Assembly (NCBI RefSeq): GCF_004360155.1
Contig: NZ_SAIS01000018.1
Location: 1-64,000, forward strand
Source: Paraglaciecola marina
GTDB taxonomy: Bacteria; Pseudomonadota; Gammaproteobacteria; Enterobacterales; Alteromonadaceae
Direction: 5' to 3'
DNA length: 64,000 bases
Every line of letters begins with the position of its first letter. Position 1 is the stretch's first letter. The notes under the pieces are model-generated. The model had not been told where the DNA came from, did no database searches, and saw only the letters and a list, made by a program, of their open reading frames with translations. Positions 1-7,444 of the stretch are shown piece by piece. The position numbers were made by a program, and so were the translations under genes.

Positions 1-294
1 CCCTAATCCACATAATACTTAAGTTCCTATAATGTATATTATGTTAAATTGAATATATTCTACATCTTCCATAAATAACATAGAGATTAAGCAAACACAC
101 CTGCTAGTTAACGCTACAGTATTTGAAGTTGTCACAACATATTCTTGTTACTCTATGGTGACTTTGCACTATTAGGTTAATGTGTGACCACTGCTATCAA
201 TATCAGTTAGCTTAATTAATAAGAATAAAGCTTCTGACATTCCGTAAGAAAAGCATTACCATATATTTTAACTAACTCTTTATATTGTGGTGCT
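1..294. other. Intergenic region upstream of the antiporter gene
   Basis: AT-rich stretch with no convincing reading frame on either strand. It presumably carries the promoter of the antiporter gene and the flank of a gene outside the window. I see no clear operator, terminator or RNA gene in it. Confidence 0.5.
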
Positions 295-1881
295 ATGGAA
301 TTTGCATTTATTCTTCTTGCCTTTGCTTGTGGCTTTGGCGCAAAACTTTTAGGTTTACCCACACTTATAGGTTACTTAACGGCTGGGTTTGTTTTGAATT
401 ATTTGGGTTATCAATCCACTGATAACCTTCAAACTCTGGCGAACCTAGGCATCACTCTGATGTTATTTACAATTGGACTAAAACTAAACGTTAGAGATTT
501 ATTGAAAAAGGAAGTTTGGCTAGGAAGTATTTCTCACACCCTAGTTTGGGTCACCATAGTTAACCTATCTTTAGCTGGATTCACCTGGTTAGGGCTAGAG
601 GTTTTTGCAGATCTAGACTTCAATACTCATTGTTTATTGGCATTTTCATTAAGTTTTAGTAGTACAGTTTGTATTGTAAAAATACTTGAAGAAAGCGGTG
701 AAATTAAGACACGTCACGGTAAATTAGCTATTGGTGTCTTGGTTATGCAAGACATAGTAGCGGTACTTTTTCTGGTAATGGCGACAGGAAAAATCCCTTC
801 AGTTTGGGCCCCTCTATTACTAGTTTTGTTTTTTATTAAGCCTATATGGGCAAAAATATTAGAAATAGTTGGCCATGGAGAGTTGCTAGTTTTAACTGGA
901 TTTATGTTGGCATTGGGTGGATATCAGTTATTTGAAATCGTAGGGATTAAAGGAGATTTAGGGGCTTTAATTGTGGGGATGATTATTGCAACTCACGTGA
1001 AATCTGCAGAAATGTCTAAGTCATTAATGGGATTTAAAGACCTGTTTTTAATAGGATTTTTCTTAACAATAGGGTTCAGTGCCCTACCCACTTTTGACTT
1101 GTTGATGACTGCTATCTTGCTTTGTCTATTTATACCCATAAAATTTATAATATTTTTTAAACTATTTCTAATGCTTCGCCTTAGAGCGCGAACAAGCTAT
1201 TTAGCGAGTTTAGTCCTGTCTAATTACAGTGAATTTGGACTAATAGTTGTCGCATTACTAGTTAGCATTGGTTGGTTAACAGCGCAGTGGCTGGTAATTT
1301 TTGCGTTAGCGGTTTCTTTTTCATTTGTGATAACAGGCCTTATCTATAAGACTTCTCATAATCAGTATGCAAGGTATAAAGATCACCTAAAGAATTTTGA
1401 GAAGACAATACGCTTGAAAGAAGATGTTTACGTTCAGCCGACTGGGGCGCAAATAATAGTTGTGGGATTAGGGCGAGTTGGTAAGGGGGCCTATTCCTCT
1501 TTAACAAGTATTCTAGGAGATAAAGTGTGGGGAATGGATGCTGATCCAGTTAGGATTAGGAAGCTTGAAGATGAAGGTTTCCAAGCAATGGTAGGTGATG
1601 GTGAAGATGTCGACCTCTGGGAAAACATGGACCTTAGCCATGTAGAACTGGTATTACTGGCACTACCTTCTATTGAGGATATTTGTAATATTACCGAGCA
1701 ATTGATGCATGCCAATTACAAAGGAAAGATTGCTTCAATAGCCCGTTATGAAGATGAAATTCAACCGCTACTTGATGCTGGCTCTGACAAAGTTTTTAAC
1801 TTTTTTACAGAGGCAGGAATGGGGTTTGCTGAAGAAAGTTTACAGCTGATAAAACATAGTTCAAGACTCAACAAAGACTAA
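295..1881 (+). CDS. Monovalent cation:proton antiporter, KefB/YbaL type (CPA2)
   Basis: Predicted inner-membrane K+ or Na+/H+ antiporter. Residues 1 to about 350 are a run of hydrophobic helices typical of the Na+/H+ exchanger fold of the CPA2 family. From about residue 386 there is a cytoplasmic TrkA-N (RCK) domain with the nucleotide-binding glycine motif GLGRVG, followed by an acidic residue at the end of the second strand (MDAD). At 528 residues it is a little shorter than KefB/KefC and lacks a long C-terminal tail. The ATG follows no strong ribosome binding site. The gene stands alone ahead of the bacterioferritin pair. Substrate ion cannot be told from sequence. Confidence 0.82.
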   Translation: MEFAFILLAFACGFGAKLLGLPTLIGYLTAGFVLNYLGYQSTDNLQTLANLGITLMLFTIGLKLNVRDLLKKEVWLGSISHTLVWVTIVNLSLAGFTWLGLEVFADLDFNTHCLLAFSLSFSSTVCIVKILEESGEIKTRHGKLAIGVLVMQDIVAVLFLVMATGKIPSVWAPLLLVLFFIKPIWAKILEIVGHGELLVLTGFMLALGGYQLFEIVGIKGDLGALIVGMIIATHVKSAEMSKSLMGFKDLFLIGFFLTIGFSALPTFDLLMTAILLCLFIPIKFIIFFKLFLMLRLRARTSYLASLVLSNYSEFGLIVVALLVSIGWLTAQWLVIFALAVSFSFVITGLIYKTSHNQYARYKDHLKNFEKTIRLKEDVYVQPTGAQIIVVGLGRVGKGAYSSLTSILGDKVWGMDADPVRIRKLEDEGFQAMVGDGEDVDLWENMDLSHVELVLLALPSIEDICNITEQLMHANYKGKIASIARYEDEIQPLLDAGSDKVFNFFTEAGMGFAEESLQLIKHSSRLNKD

Positions 1882-1898
1882 TAACAAGAATCATTATC
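1880..1898. promoter_or_regulatory. Fur box upstream of the bacterioferritin genes
   Basis: The 19 bases match the canonical Fur box (GATAATGATAATCATTATC) at 15 positions, with the right half (positions 1889 to 1898) identical. It overlaps the antiporter stop codon and lies about 45 bases upstream of the likely -35 element for the bacterioferritin genes. The position upstream of the promoter would suit Fur-dependent activation, but that is inference. Confidence 0.6.
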
Positions 1899-1941
1899 AC
1901 TATATATACCATTGTTTTATAAAGGTTTTTTGTGATTTTGA

Positions 1942-1971
1942 TTGGTGTTTTAAGTATCCACATACTATAAT
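1942..1971 (+). promoter_or_regulatory. Sigma70-type promoter of the bacterioferritin operon
   Basis: TTGGTG at 1942-1947 and a perfect TATAAT at 1966-1971 are separated by 18 bases, ending about 32 bases before the first bacterioferritin ATG. The -10 is strong, the -35 is weak (4 of 6). Confidence 0.5.
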
Positions 1972-2003
1972 GTGTTCAACGGCAATATCTATGGACCAAC
2001 TCT

Positions 2004-2477
2004 ATGAAAGGTGACAAACAGGTAATCAGTGTACTTAATGAAGTATTAACCTTTGAATTAACTTCAATTAATCAATACTTTTTACACGCTAAAATGTACA
2101 AAAACTGGGGTTTTGAAAACCTAAGTAAATTTACCTACAAAAAATCAATTAAAGATATGAAGCAGGCCGATGAGTTGATCGAGCGCGTTTTATTTTTAGA
2201 AGGTGTTCCTAATTTACAGTTGTTAGGTAAGTTAATGATTGGAGAAGAAACCACTGAAATGCTGAGCTGTGATATGACTTTTCAACAATCTCAAATACCT
2301 TTATTAAAGAAAGCTATTAGCCAGTGTGAAGAACTCCAAGACTTTGTATCAAGAGATTTATTTGAAGGTATTTTAAAGTACGAAGAAGATCATATAGATT
2401 GGATAGAAACTCAACAATATCAGATTACGCATATGGGTATTGAAAATTATCTGCAAAGCCAGTTAGAGGAAGATTAA
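2004..2477 (+). CDS. bfr: Bacterioferritin, heme-binding subunit with degenerate ferroxidase site
   Basis: Ferritin-like four-helix-bundle protein of 157 residues, normal Bfr length, for cytoplasmic iron storage in a 24-mer. The heme ligand Met52 is present (IKDMKQAD). Of the diiron ligands of E. coli Bfr (E18, E51, H54, E94, E127, H130), E18, E127 and H130 are kept, but E51 is Asp, H54 is Gln and E94 is Gln, so the ferroxidase centre is probably inactive. The next gene, 1 base downstream, shows the opposite pattern. Together they resemble the two-subunit bacterioferritins of Pseudomonas and Neisseria, where one subunit binds heme and the other oxidises iron. The pair is preceded by a Fur box. 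Confidence 0.9.
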   Translation: MKGDKQVISVLNEVLTFELTSINQYFLHAKMYKNWGFENLSKFTYKKSIKDMKQADELIERVLFLEGVPNLQLLGKLMIGEETTEMLSCDMTFQQSQIPLLKKAISQCEELQDFVSRDLFEGILKYEEDHIDWIETQQYQITHMGIENYLQSQLEED

Positions 2478-2478
2478 T

Positions 2479-2946
2479 ATGCTAGGTAAACAAATCATTA
2501 TAGATAAACTCAACTCCCTACTGGCTTATGAGTTAGCAGCAATGGACCAATACTTTATCCACTCAGAAATGTATCAAGATTGGGGACTTACCAAGCTGTA
2601 TGAACGTATCTCCCATGAATTTGATGATGAAAAAGGTCATGCAACTAAATTAATAGAACGTATGCTTTTTCTCGAGGGTATACCTGATATGACCAAGCGA
2701 GATGGGTTAGTTATAGGTACCGATGTTCCAAGCATGTTGGAAAGTGACTTAAGGGTTGAATATGTAGTTGCACAAGCCTTAAAAGATACCATTAGCCTTT
2801 GTGAGACAGAGCAAGATTACGTAACTCGAGATATGTTATTGGTATTATTGGACGATACTGAAATGGATCACGCACATTGGTTAGAGCAACAATTAGGGCT
2901 AATTAAACGGTTGGGCTTGTCTAATTATTTACAATCTCAAATGTAG
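2479..2946 (+). CDS. bfr: Bacterioferritin, ferroxidase-competent subunit lacking the heme methionine
   Basis: Second bacterioferritin of 155 residues, starting 1 base after the previous stop and so surely cotranscribed. The diiron ligands E18, E51, H54, E94 and the final E..H pair (E128 and H131, shifted by one residue) are all present. At the heme position 52 there is Lys instead of Met (DDEKGHAT), so heme cannot be bound in the usual way. This is the complement of the upstream subunit; a mixed 24-mer that shares heme for iron release and diiron sites for oxidation is the likely product. A terminator follows the stop. Confidence 0.9.
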   Translation: MLGKQIIIDKLNSLLAYELAAMDQYFIHSEMYQDWGLTKLYERISHEFDDEKGHATKLIERMLFLEGIPDMTKRDGLVIGTDVPSMLESDLRVEYVVAQALKDTISLCETEQDYVTRDMLLVLLDDTEMDHAHWLEQQLGLIKRLGLSNYLQSQM

Positions 2947-2973
2947 TATTGTTTTACTAACCCCCTCCCCTAG

Positions 2974-3001
2974 GCCAGACTCTTGTTGAATCTGGCTTTT
3001 T
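2974..3001 (+). terminator. Rho-independent terminator of the bacterioferritin pair
   Basis: Stem GCCAGACTC (2974-2982), loop TTGTT, arm GAATCTGGC (2988-2996) with one mismatch, then TTTTT. It sits 27 bases after the second bfr stop and overlaps the end of the converging gene. Confidence 0.75.
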
Positions 3002-3461
3002 AATTTCTGTGAGTTTCAAAGTTAAAAAACCATGATTGAGTCACTTTCTCTGTATTTTCAGTTTGTATAATAAGCTGCCATTTCATATCAGGCTCACTGC
3101 ATGCACCTATAAACAATAGGCCATCGTAAGTAAAACTTGAGGAAATATGAGAAACATTTTCTAATATTACGGCTGTTTTACCCATATACATATTTATTCC
3201 CTGCACCCAAATTTGTTTGATTTTTAAACTATCACTTAAAGTTACTGTTAGCTTTAATTCTTCTTCTAGTTGGATGGGTTGCAAAAACTTAACAGATACG
3301 ACTTCACTTTGAGTCTTCAACTCACATTGCGTTTTATTATCTAGGTTACATTGAGTGTTTGTTTTTAAGACAGAATTATTGCTTTGGCTAAACAAAAAGC
3401 CAATTACAACTAAAATTATAGCGACCGTGATCAATGTTCTTGTAAAAAAGGTGGGACTCAC
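3000..3461 (-). CDS. Hypothetical membrane-anchored protein
   Basis: I do not recognise this 153-residue protein. Residues 8 to 26 form one hydrophobic segment (signal anchor or uncleaved signal peptide), so the rest is probably periplasmic. The remainder is polar with beta-strand-like alternation and has cysteines at about 38 and 46 and a third near position 120. The start used is a GTG with a weak ribosome binding site. It lies alone between the converging bfr terminator and the divergent cbb3 oxidase operon, so a link with respiration is possible but unsupported. Confidence 0.55.
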   Translation of the reverse strand: MSPTFFTRTLITVAIILVVIGFLFSQSNNSVLKTNTQCNLDNKTQCELKTQSEVVSVKFLQPIQLEEELKLTVTLSDSLKIKQIWVQGINMYMGKTAVILENVSHISSSFTYDGLLFIGACSEPDMKWQLIIQTENTEKVTQSWFFNFETHRN

Positions 3462-3692
3462 AATTTCTCAGCAGGTAAACTAACAGGATATTTAGTGTGA
3501 TGAAAAAAAAGAAGACTGGCAAGCTCGTTTTATCTTTCTTTTTGCTCATTAAATCCCTAGAATATTTAGGGTTATGGATCATATTAAGCTAAATATCAAT
3601 TGCTTAGCTAATTGGGCAAATATCAGACTATGCTGTATTTTATTTGTAATAATTCAGTAAATTTTATGTTAACAGAGTGGAAGATTCATTAA

Positions 3693-5126
3693 ATGAGTGA
3701 AGCTATTCAAGTACATCCCGAATATAACTATAAAGTAATTCGGCAGTTTGCGGTGATGACCGTAGTGTGGGGCATTATAGGCATGGCAATGGGTGTGTTT
3801 ATTGCTGCTCAACTTTATTGGCCTGCGTTAAACTTCGATACGCCTTGGTTAACCTTTTCTAGGTTAAGGCCATTACATACTAATGCTGTTATTTTCGCTT
3901 TTGGTGGGTGTGCATTGTTCGCTACATCTTTATATGTGGTTCAACGAACATCTAATGTAAGGTTATTCAGCGATAAGCTGGCTACATTTACTTTTTGGGG
4001 ATGGCAAGCGGTTATTGTTTTAGCCGTGATTACACTTCCTATGGGTCTTACAAGTTCAAAAGAGTATGCAGAGCTTGAGTGGCCAATTGATATTCTTTTA
4101 GCATTAGTTTGGGTGTCCTATATAATCAATTTCTTCGGAACCATGGTTATTCGTAAGGTTTCTCATATCTATGTAGCGAACTGGTTCTTTGGTGCTTTCA
4201 TGATCACCGTTGCTGTTTTGCATATTGCTAATAGCATGGTTATCCCCGTTTCATTAACTAAGTCCTACTCGATTTATGCCGGTGCTGTAGATGCCATGAT
4301 TCAATGGTGGTACGGACATAATGCAGTTGGATTCTTCTTAACTGCTGGCTTCTTAGGCATGATGTATTATTTTGTACCTAAACAAGCTGGGCGCCCTGTT
4401 TATTCATACCGCCTATCAGTAGTGCATTTCTGGGCGCTTATTTCATTATACATTTGGGCTGGTCCTCACCACTTACACTACACTGCCCTTCCTGACTGGA
4501 CACAGTCTTTAGGTATGGCAATGTCTATCATTCTATTTGTTCCATCTTGGGGTGGCATGATCAACGGCATCATGACGTTATCTGGCGCATGGCATAAATT
4601 ACGAACCGATCCAATTTTGCGATTTTTAGTGGTTTCTTTGTCTTTCTACGGTATGTCTACCTTCGAAGGGCCAATGATGGCTATTAAGACTGTTAACGCA
4701 TTATCACATTATACTGATTGGACTGTTGGTCACGTACACTCAGGTGCCCTAGGTTGGGTTGCTATGGTGTCAATTGGTTCTATATATCACCTAATCCCTG
4801 TGTTATTTGATAAGCCTAGAATGTATAGCATTAAGTTAATCAATGTACATTTCTGGTTCGCTACTGTGGGTGTGGTTTTATATATAGTAGCTATGTGGAT
4901 GTCAGGTGTACTTCAGGGGTTAATGTGGCGTGCGATTAATGACGACGGTACGCTAACCTATAGTTTTGTAGAATCTCTTGAAGCATCAAAACCATTCTAC
5001 TTTGTTCGATTCTTAGGTGGAGTTTTAGTAGTGATTGGTATGTTGATCATGGCCTACAACGTCTACAGAACGATTAAAAGTGATAGTAAAGAACAGGCGG
5101 TAGAGCCTGAAGCGCAAGCGGTGTAA
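3693..5126 (+). CDS. ccoN: cbb3-type cytochrome c oxidase subunit I
   Basis: Catalytic subunit of the high-affinity terminal oxidase that reduces O2 to water and pumps protons in the inner membrane. The 477 residues hold about 12 transmembrane helices. Visible hallmarks are the low-spin heme histidine (LHTNAV, about residue 60), the YGHNAVGF segment carrying a CuB histidine, the PHHLHY motif and the HVHSG motif of the high-spin heme and CuB ligands. First gene of ccoNOQP, 12 bases ahead of ccoO. No clear FNR/Anr box could be seen by eye in the 110 bases upstream, although such operons are usually induced under low oxygen. Confidence 0.97.
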   Translation: MSEAIQVHPEYNYKVIRQFAVMTVVWGIIGMAMGVFIAAQLYWPALNFDTPWLTFSRLRPLHTNAVIFAFGGCALFATSLYVVQRTSNVRLFSDKLATFTFWGWQAVIVLAVITLPMGLTSSKEYAELEWPIDILLALVWVSYIINFFGTMVIRKVSHIYVANWFFGAFMITVAVLHIANSMVIPVSLTKSYSIYAGAVDAMIQWWYGHNAVGFFLTAGFLGMMYYFVPKQAGRPVYSYRLSVVHFWALISLYIWAGPHHLHYTALPDWTQSLGMAMSIILFVPSWGGMINGIMTLSGAWHKLRTDPILRFLVVSLSFYGMSTFEGPMMAIKTVNALSHYTDWTVGHVHSGALGWVAMVSIGSIYHLIPVLFDKPRMYSIKLINVHFWFATVGVVLYIVAMWMSGVLQGLMWRAINDDGTLTYSFVESLEASKPFYFVRFLGGVLVVIGMLIMAYNVYRTIKSDSKEQAVEPEAQAV

Positions 5127-5138
5127 GGAAGTCTATCG

Positions 5139-5744
5139 ATGAAAAATGCACATGAAATAATTGAAAAAAATGTCGGGCTTATGGCCATTCTTATATTAGT
5201 TGCGATTAGTTTAGGAGGGATGGCACAAATAACACCGCTTATGTTCCAACAACAAACTATGACGCCAGTGGATGGCTTAACACCTTATACCCCTTTGCAG
5301 ATGGAAGGGCGTGATATTTTCATTCGTGAAGGATGTGTAGGTTGTCACAGCCAAATGATCCGTCCTTTTAGGGCTGAAACGGAGCGTTATGGTCACTATT
5401 CAGTTGCTGGTGAATCAGTTTGGGAGCACCCATTTTTATGGGGTTCAAAACGAACTGGTCCTGATTTAGCGCGTGTTGGTGGTCGCTATAGTGATGCGTG
5501 GCATCAAGTTCACCTAATCAACCCTAGAGATGTGGTTCCCGCTTCTAACATGCCCGGATTTCCTTGGTTAATGGAAAACACCTTAGACGGGGAATTAACA
5601 GCGAAAAAGCTATCAGTATTTAGAGACTTTGGTGTTCCTTATACAGATGAAGACATTGCTGGTGCGAAAGACGCGGTTAAAGGCAAAACAGAAATGGAAG
5701 CATTAATTTCATACTTACAATCACTTGGCACGGCGTTGAAATAA
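5139..5744 (+). CDS. ccoO: cbb3-type cytochrome c oxidase subunit II (mono-heme)
   Basis: Membrane-anchored c-type cytochrome of the oxidase, passing electrons from CcoP toward CcoN. It has one N-terminal transmembrane helix (about residues 13 to 33) and a periplasmic domain with a single heme c motif CVGCH (about residue 66) followed by SQMIRPF, which is typical of CcoO/FixO. Length 201 residues, as expected. It lies between ccoN (12-base gap) and ccoQ (1-base gap). Confidence 0.97.
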   Translation: MKNAHEIIEKNVGLMAILILVAISLGGMAQITPLMFQQQTMTPVDGLTPYTPLQMEGRDIFIREGCVGCHSQMIRPFRAETERYGHYSVAGESVWEHPFLWGSKRTGPDLARVGGRYSDAWHQVHLINPRDVVPASNMPGFPWLMENTLDGELTAKKLSVFRDFGVPYTDEDIAGAKDAVKGKTEMEALISYLQSLGTALK

Positions 5745-5745
5745 T

Positions 5746-5919
5746 ATGGATTACGCAACGAGTGGCAGTATCTATACAGTTTTAGTGTTTGTTTGTTTTA
5801 TAGGAATCGTTTGGTGGGCATACAGTAAAAAATCAAAAGCAGGCTTTGATGAAGCAGAAAAGCTAATTTTTGATGATGAACCCCAACAAAATAATCGGGA
5901 GTCTAAAGTAGATGAGTAG
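5746..5919 (+). CDS. ccoQ: cbb3-type cytochrome oxidase small subunit CcoQ/FixQ
   Basis: Small gene found by reading the sequence between ccoO and ccoP: ATG at 5746, one base after the ccoO stop, TAG at 5917-5919, 57 residues. The product begins MDYATSGSIYT, has one transmembrane helix (about residues 8 to 26) ending in WWAY, and then a charged tail rich in Lys, Asp and Glu. This is the normal architecture of CcoQ, which stabilises the CcoNOP complex. Its last bases overlap the start of ccoP (ATG at 5912) by 8 bases. Confidence 0.93.
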   Translation: MDYATSGSIYTVLVFVCFIGIVWWAYSKKSKAGFDEAEKLIFDDEPQQNNRESKVDE

Positions 5920-6868
5920 TTTTTGGAGTATCTGGATTTCAGTTATAACACTGGGGTCAATTTTAGGTTGTTTTCTATTGTTACGCTGGTGTCTGTCTAA
6001 TCAAACGGGCGTTAAAGAGGGCGACGATATGCATCATGAATTTGATGGCATTATCGAAATTAACAATCAACTTCCTAAATGGTGGACGTACTTATTTTAC
6101 ATATGTATCGCTTGGGGATTAATTTATTTAGTTTTATACCCTGGTTTAGGTAACTTTAAAGGTTTATTGAATTGGCAGAGTTCTAATCAGAAAATTCTAT
6201 CTTTGGAAGAGTCTAGAGCCGCAATTGAACTTGTTAAAGATAATGGTGTAATTAGCCAATATGATAGAGAAGTTGCATTTGCTAACGAGCTTTACGCTCC
6301 TATCTTTGACGGCTATTACAAACAGCCGATTACAGATTTAGCGAAGGATCCTGAAGCTCTTAAAATAGGGCAACGATTATTTAGTCAAAATTGTTCACAG
6401 TGTCATGGGTCAGATGCACGTGGTCAACGAGGGTTCCCTAACCTAACAGATGACGATTGGCTGTATGGTGGTACACCTGAAAAAATCACTGAAACCCTCA
6501 TCAATGGTAGGCAAGCGCTAATGCCAGCCCAGCTAGATGCTATGGGTGAACAAGGTATAAAAGAACTAGTTTCTTATGTACTTAGCCTTAGTAACAGACC
6601 AGAGCTAGACCAAGATTTGGTTGAAGCCGGTGAAGCTAGGTTTGCAATTTGTGCTGCATGTCATGGCCAAGATGGTAAAGGTAATTACGCTTTTGGTGCC
6701 CCTAACCTAACCGATCAAACATGGTTGTATGGTGGTACAGAGAAAACAATTACTGAAACCTTAACCTACGGTAGAAATGGTGTAATGCCATCGTTTAAAA
6801 ATACCTTAGGTGAAAAGAAAATCCATTTAGTCGCTGCATATGTATATAGTTTGTCTCAAGACAAATAG
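5912..6868 (+). CDS. ccoP: cbb3-type cytochrome c oxidase subunit III (di-heme)
   Basis: Di-heme c-type cytochrome that accepts electrons from the periplasmic pool for the oxidase. The 318 residues show two N-terminal hydrophobic segments (about residues 5 to 26 and 57 to 77) and two cytochrome c domains with heme motifs CSQCH and CAACH. The ATG overlaps the end of ccoQ. A strong terminator follows 20 bases after the stop, so the structural operon ccoNOQP seems to end here. Confidence 0.97.
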   Translation: MSSFWSIWISVITLGSILGCFLLLRWCLSNQTGVKEGDDMHHEFDGIIEINNQLPKWWTYLFYICIAWGLIYLVLYPGLGNFKGLLNWQSSNQKILSLEESRAAIELVKDNGVISQYDREVAFANELYAPIFDGYYKQPITDLAKDPEALKIGQRLFSQNCSQCHGSDARGQRGFPNLTDDDWLYGGTPEKITETLINGRQALMPAQLDAMGEQGIKELVSYVLSLSNRPELDQDLVEAGEARFAICAACHGQDGKGNYAFGAPNLTDQTWLYGGTEKTITETLTYGRNGVMPSFKNTLGEKKIHLVAAYVYSLSQDK

Positions 6869-6888
6869 ACACAATCAGTTATAATGAG

Positions 6889-6915
6889 AGCCCCTGCCTA
6901 TGCAGGGGCTTTTTA
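6889..6915 (+). terminator. Rho-independent terminator after ccoNOQP
   Basis: Perfect 9-bp stem AGCCCCTGC (6889-6897) and GCAGGGGCT (6902-6910) with a CTAT loop, followed by TTTTA. It separates the structural oxidase genes from the maturation genes. Confidence 0.9.
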
Positions 6916-6948
6916 TTTTGTAAATTAAACTTAGAGCACCCCAACTAG

Positions 6949-7440
6949 ATGCAATCAACACCTTCAAAGATTTGGTATAAGCAATTTTGGCCCTGGTTTT
7001 TAATATTTGTTCCTTTAACGTCAATGGTCTTAAGTTTTACTATGATGAGATTGGCTTTTAATTCTGAGGACAGCATGGTAGTTGATGACTATTATAAAGA
7101 AGGTAAAGGCATCAATTTAAAGTTTCAAAAGGTACAAAAAGCCAAAGACCTCAATATTCAAACATCGGTTAAGGTTTCTTCTGAATATGTAGCTATTAGC
7201 TTTGTATCTGGGGCACCTACTAAAGGGGAAGTGTTAACACTTAACTTTTTTCACTCTACCCAGGATTTCAAGGATTTTTCTGTAACTTTGTTAAGAGATG
7301 CAAAAGGCGTATTTCGCGCACCTCTAGAGACAGACATATCTGGAAAATGGCAAATTAGTCTACAGCCATTAGATGAAGACTGGAAAATTCAAAAAGTAGT
7401 TTCCCTCCCTAAAGCGCAAGCTTTTGAGTTGAACCCTTAG
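6949..7440 (+). CDS. ccoH: FixH/CcoH family cbb3 oxidase assembly protein
   Basis: Bitopic inner-membrane protein needed for cbb3 oxidase assembly and stability. The 163 residues have a single transmembrane helix (about residues 13 to 33) preceded by a WYKQFWPW segment, and a periplasmic domain beginning with the VDDYYKEGKGIN motif typical of FixH. It lies 4 bases ahead of ccoI, so the two are translated together. In many relatives ccoG precedes this gene; here only the terminator separates it from ccoP. Confidence 0.9.
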   Translation: MQSTPSKIWYKQFWPWFLIFVPLTSMVLSFTMMRLAFNSEDSMVVDDYYKEGKGINLKFQKVQKAKDLNIQTSVKVSSEYVAISFVSGAPTKGEVLTLNFFHSTQDFKDFSVTLLRDAKGVFRAPLETDISGKWQISLQPLDEDWKIQKVVSLPKAQAFELNP

Positions 7441-7444
7441 TTTC

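Noticed and set aside
3388-3582. 64-residue minus-strand frame overlapping the start of the hypothetical membrane-anchored protein
   Set aside because: It overlaps another frame, has a low-complexity Phe/Lys run and no good ribosome binding site; judged a shadow, though a small hydrophobic peptide cannot be excluded.
3583-3692. Possible FNR/Anr box upstream of ccoN
   Set aside because: Only partial half-sites with wrong spacing (for example TTGGG then ATCAG) were found; nothing close to TTGAT-N4-ATCAA.
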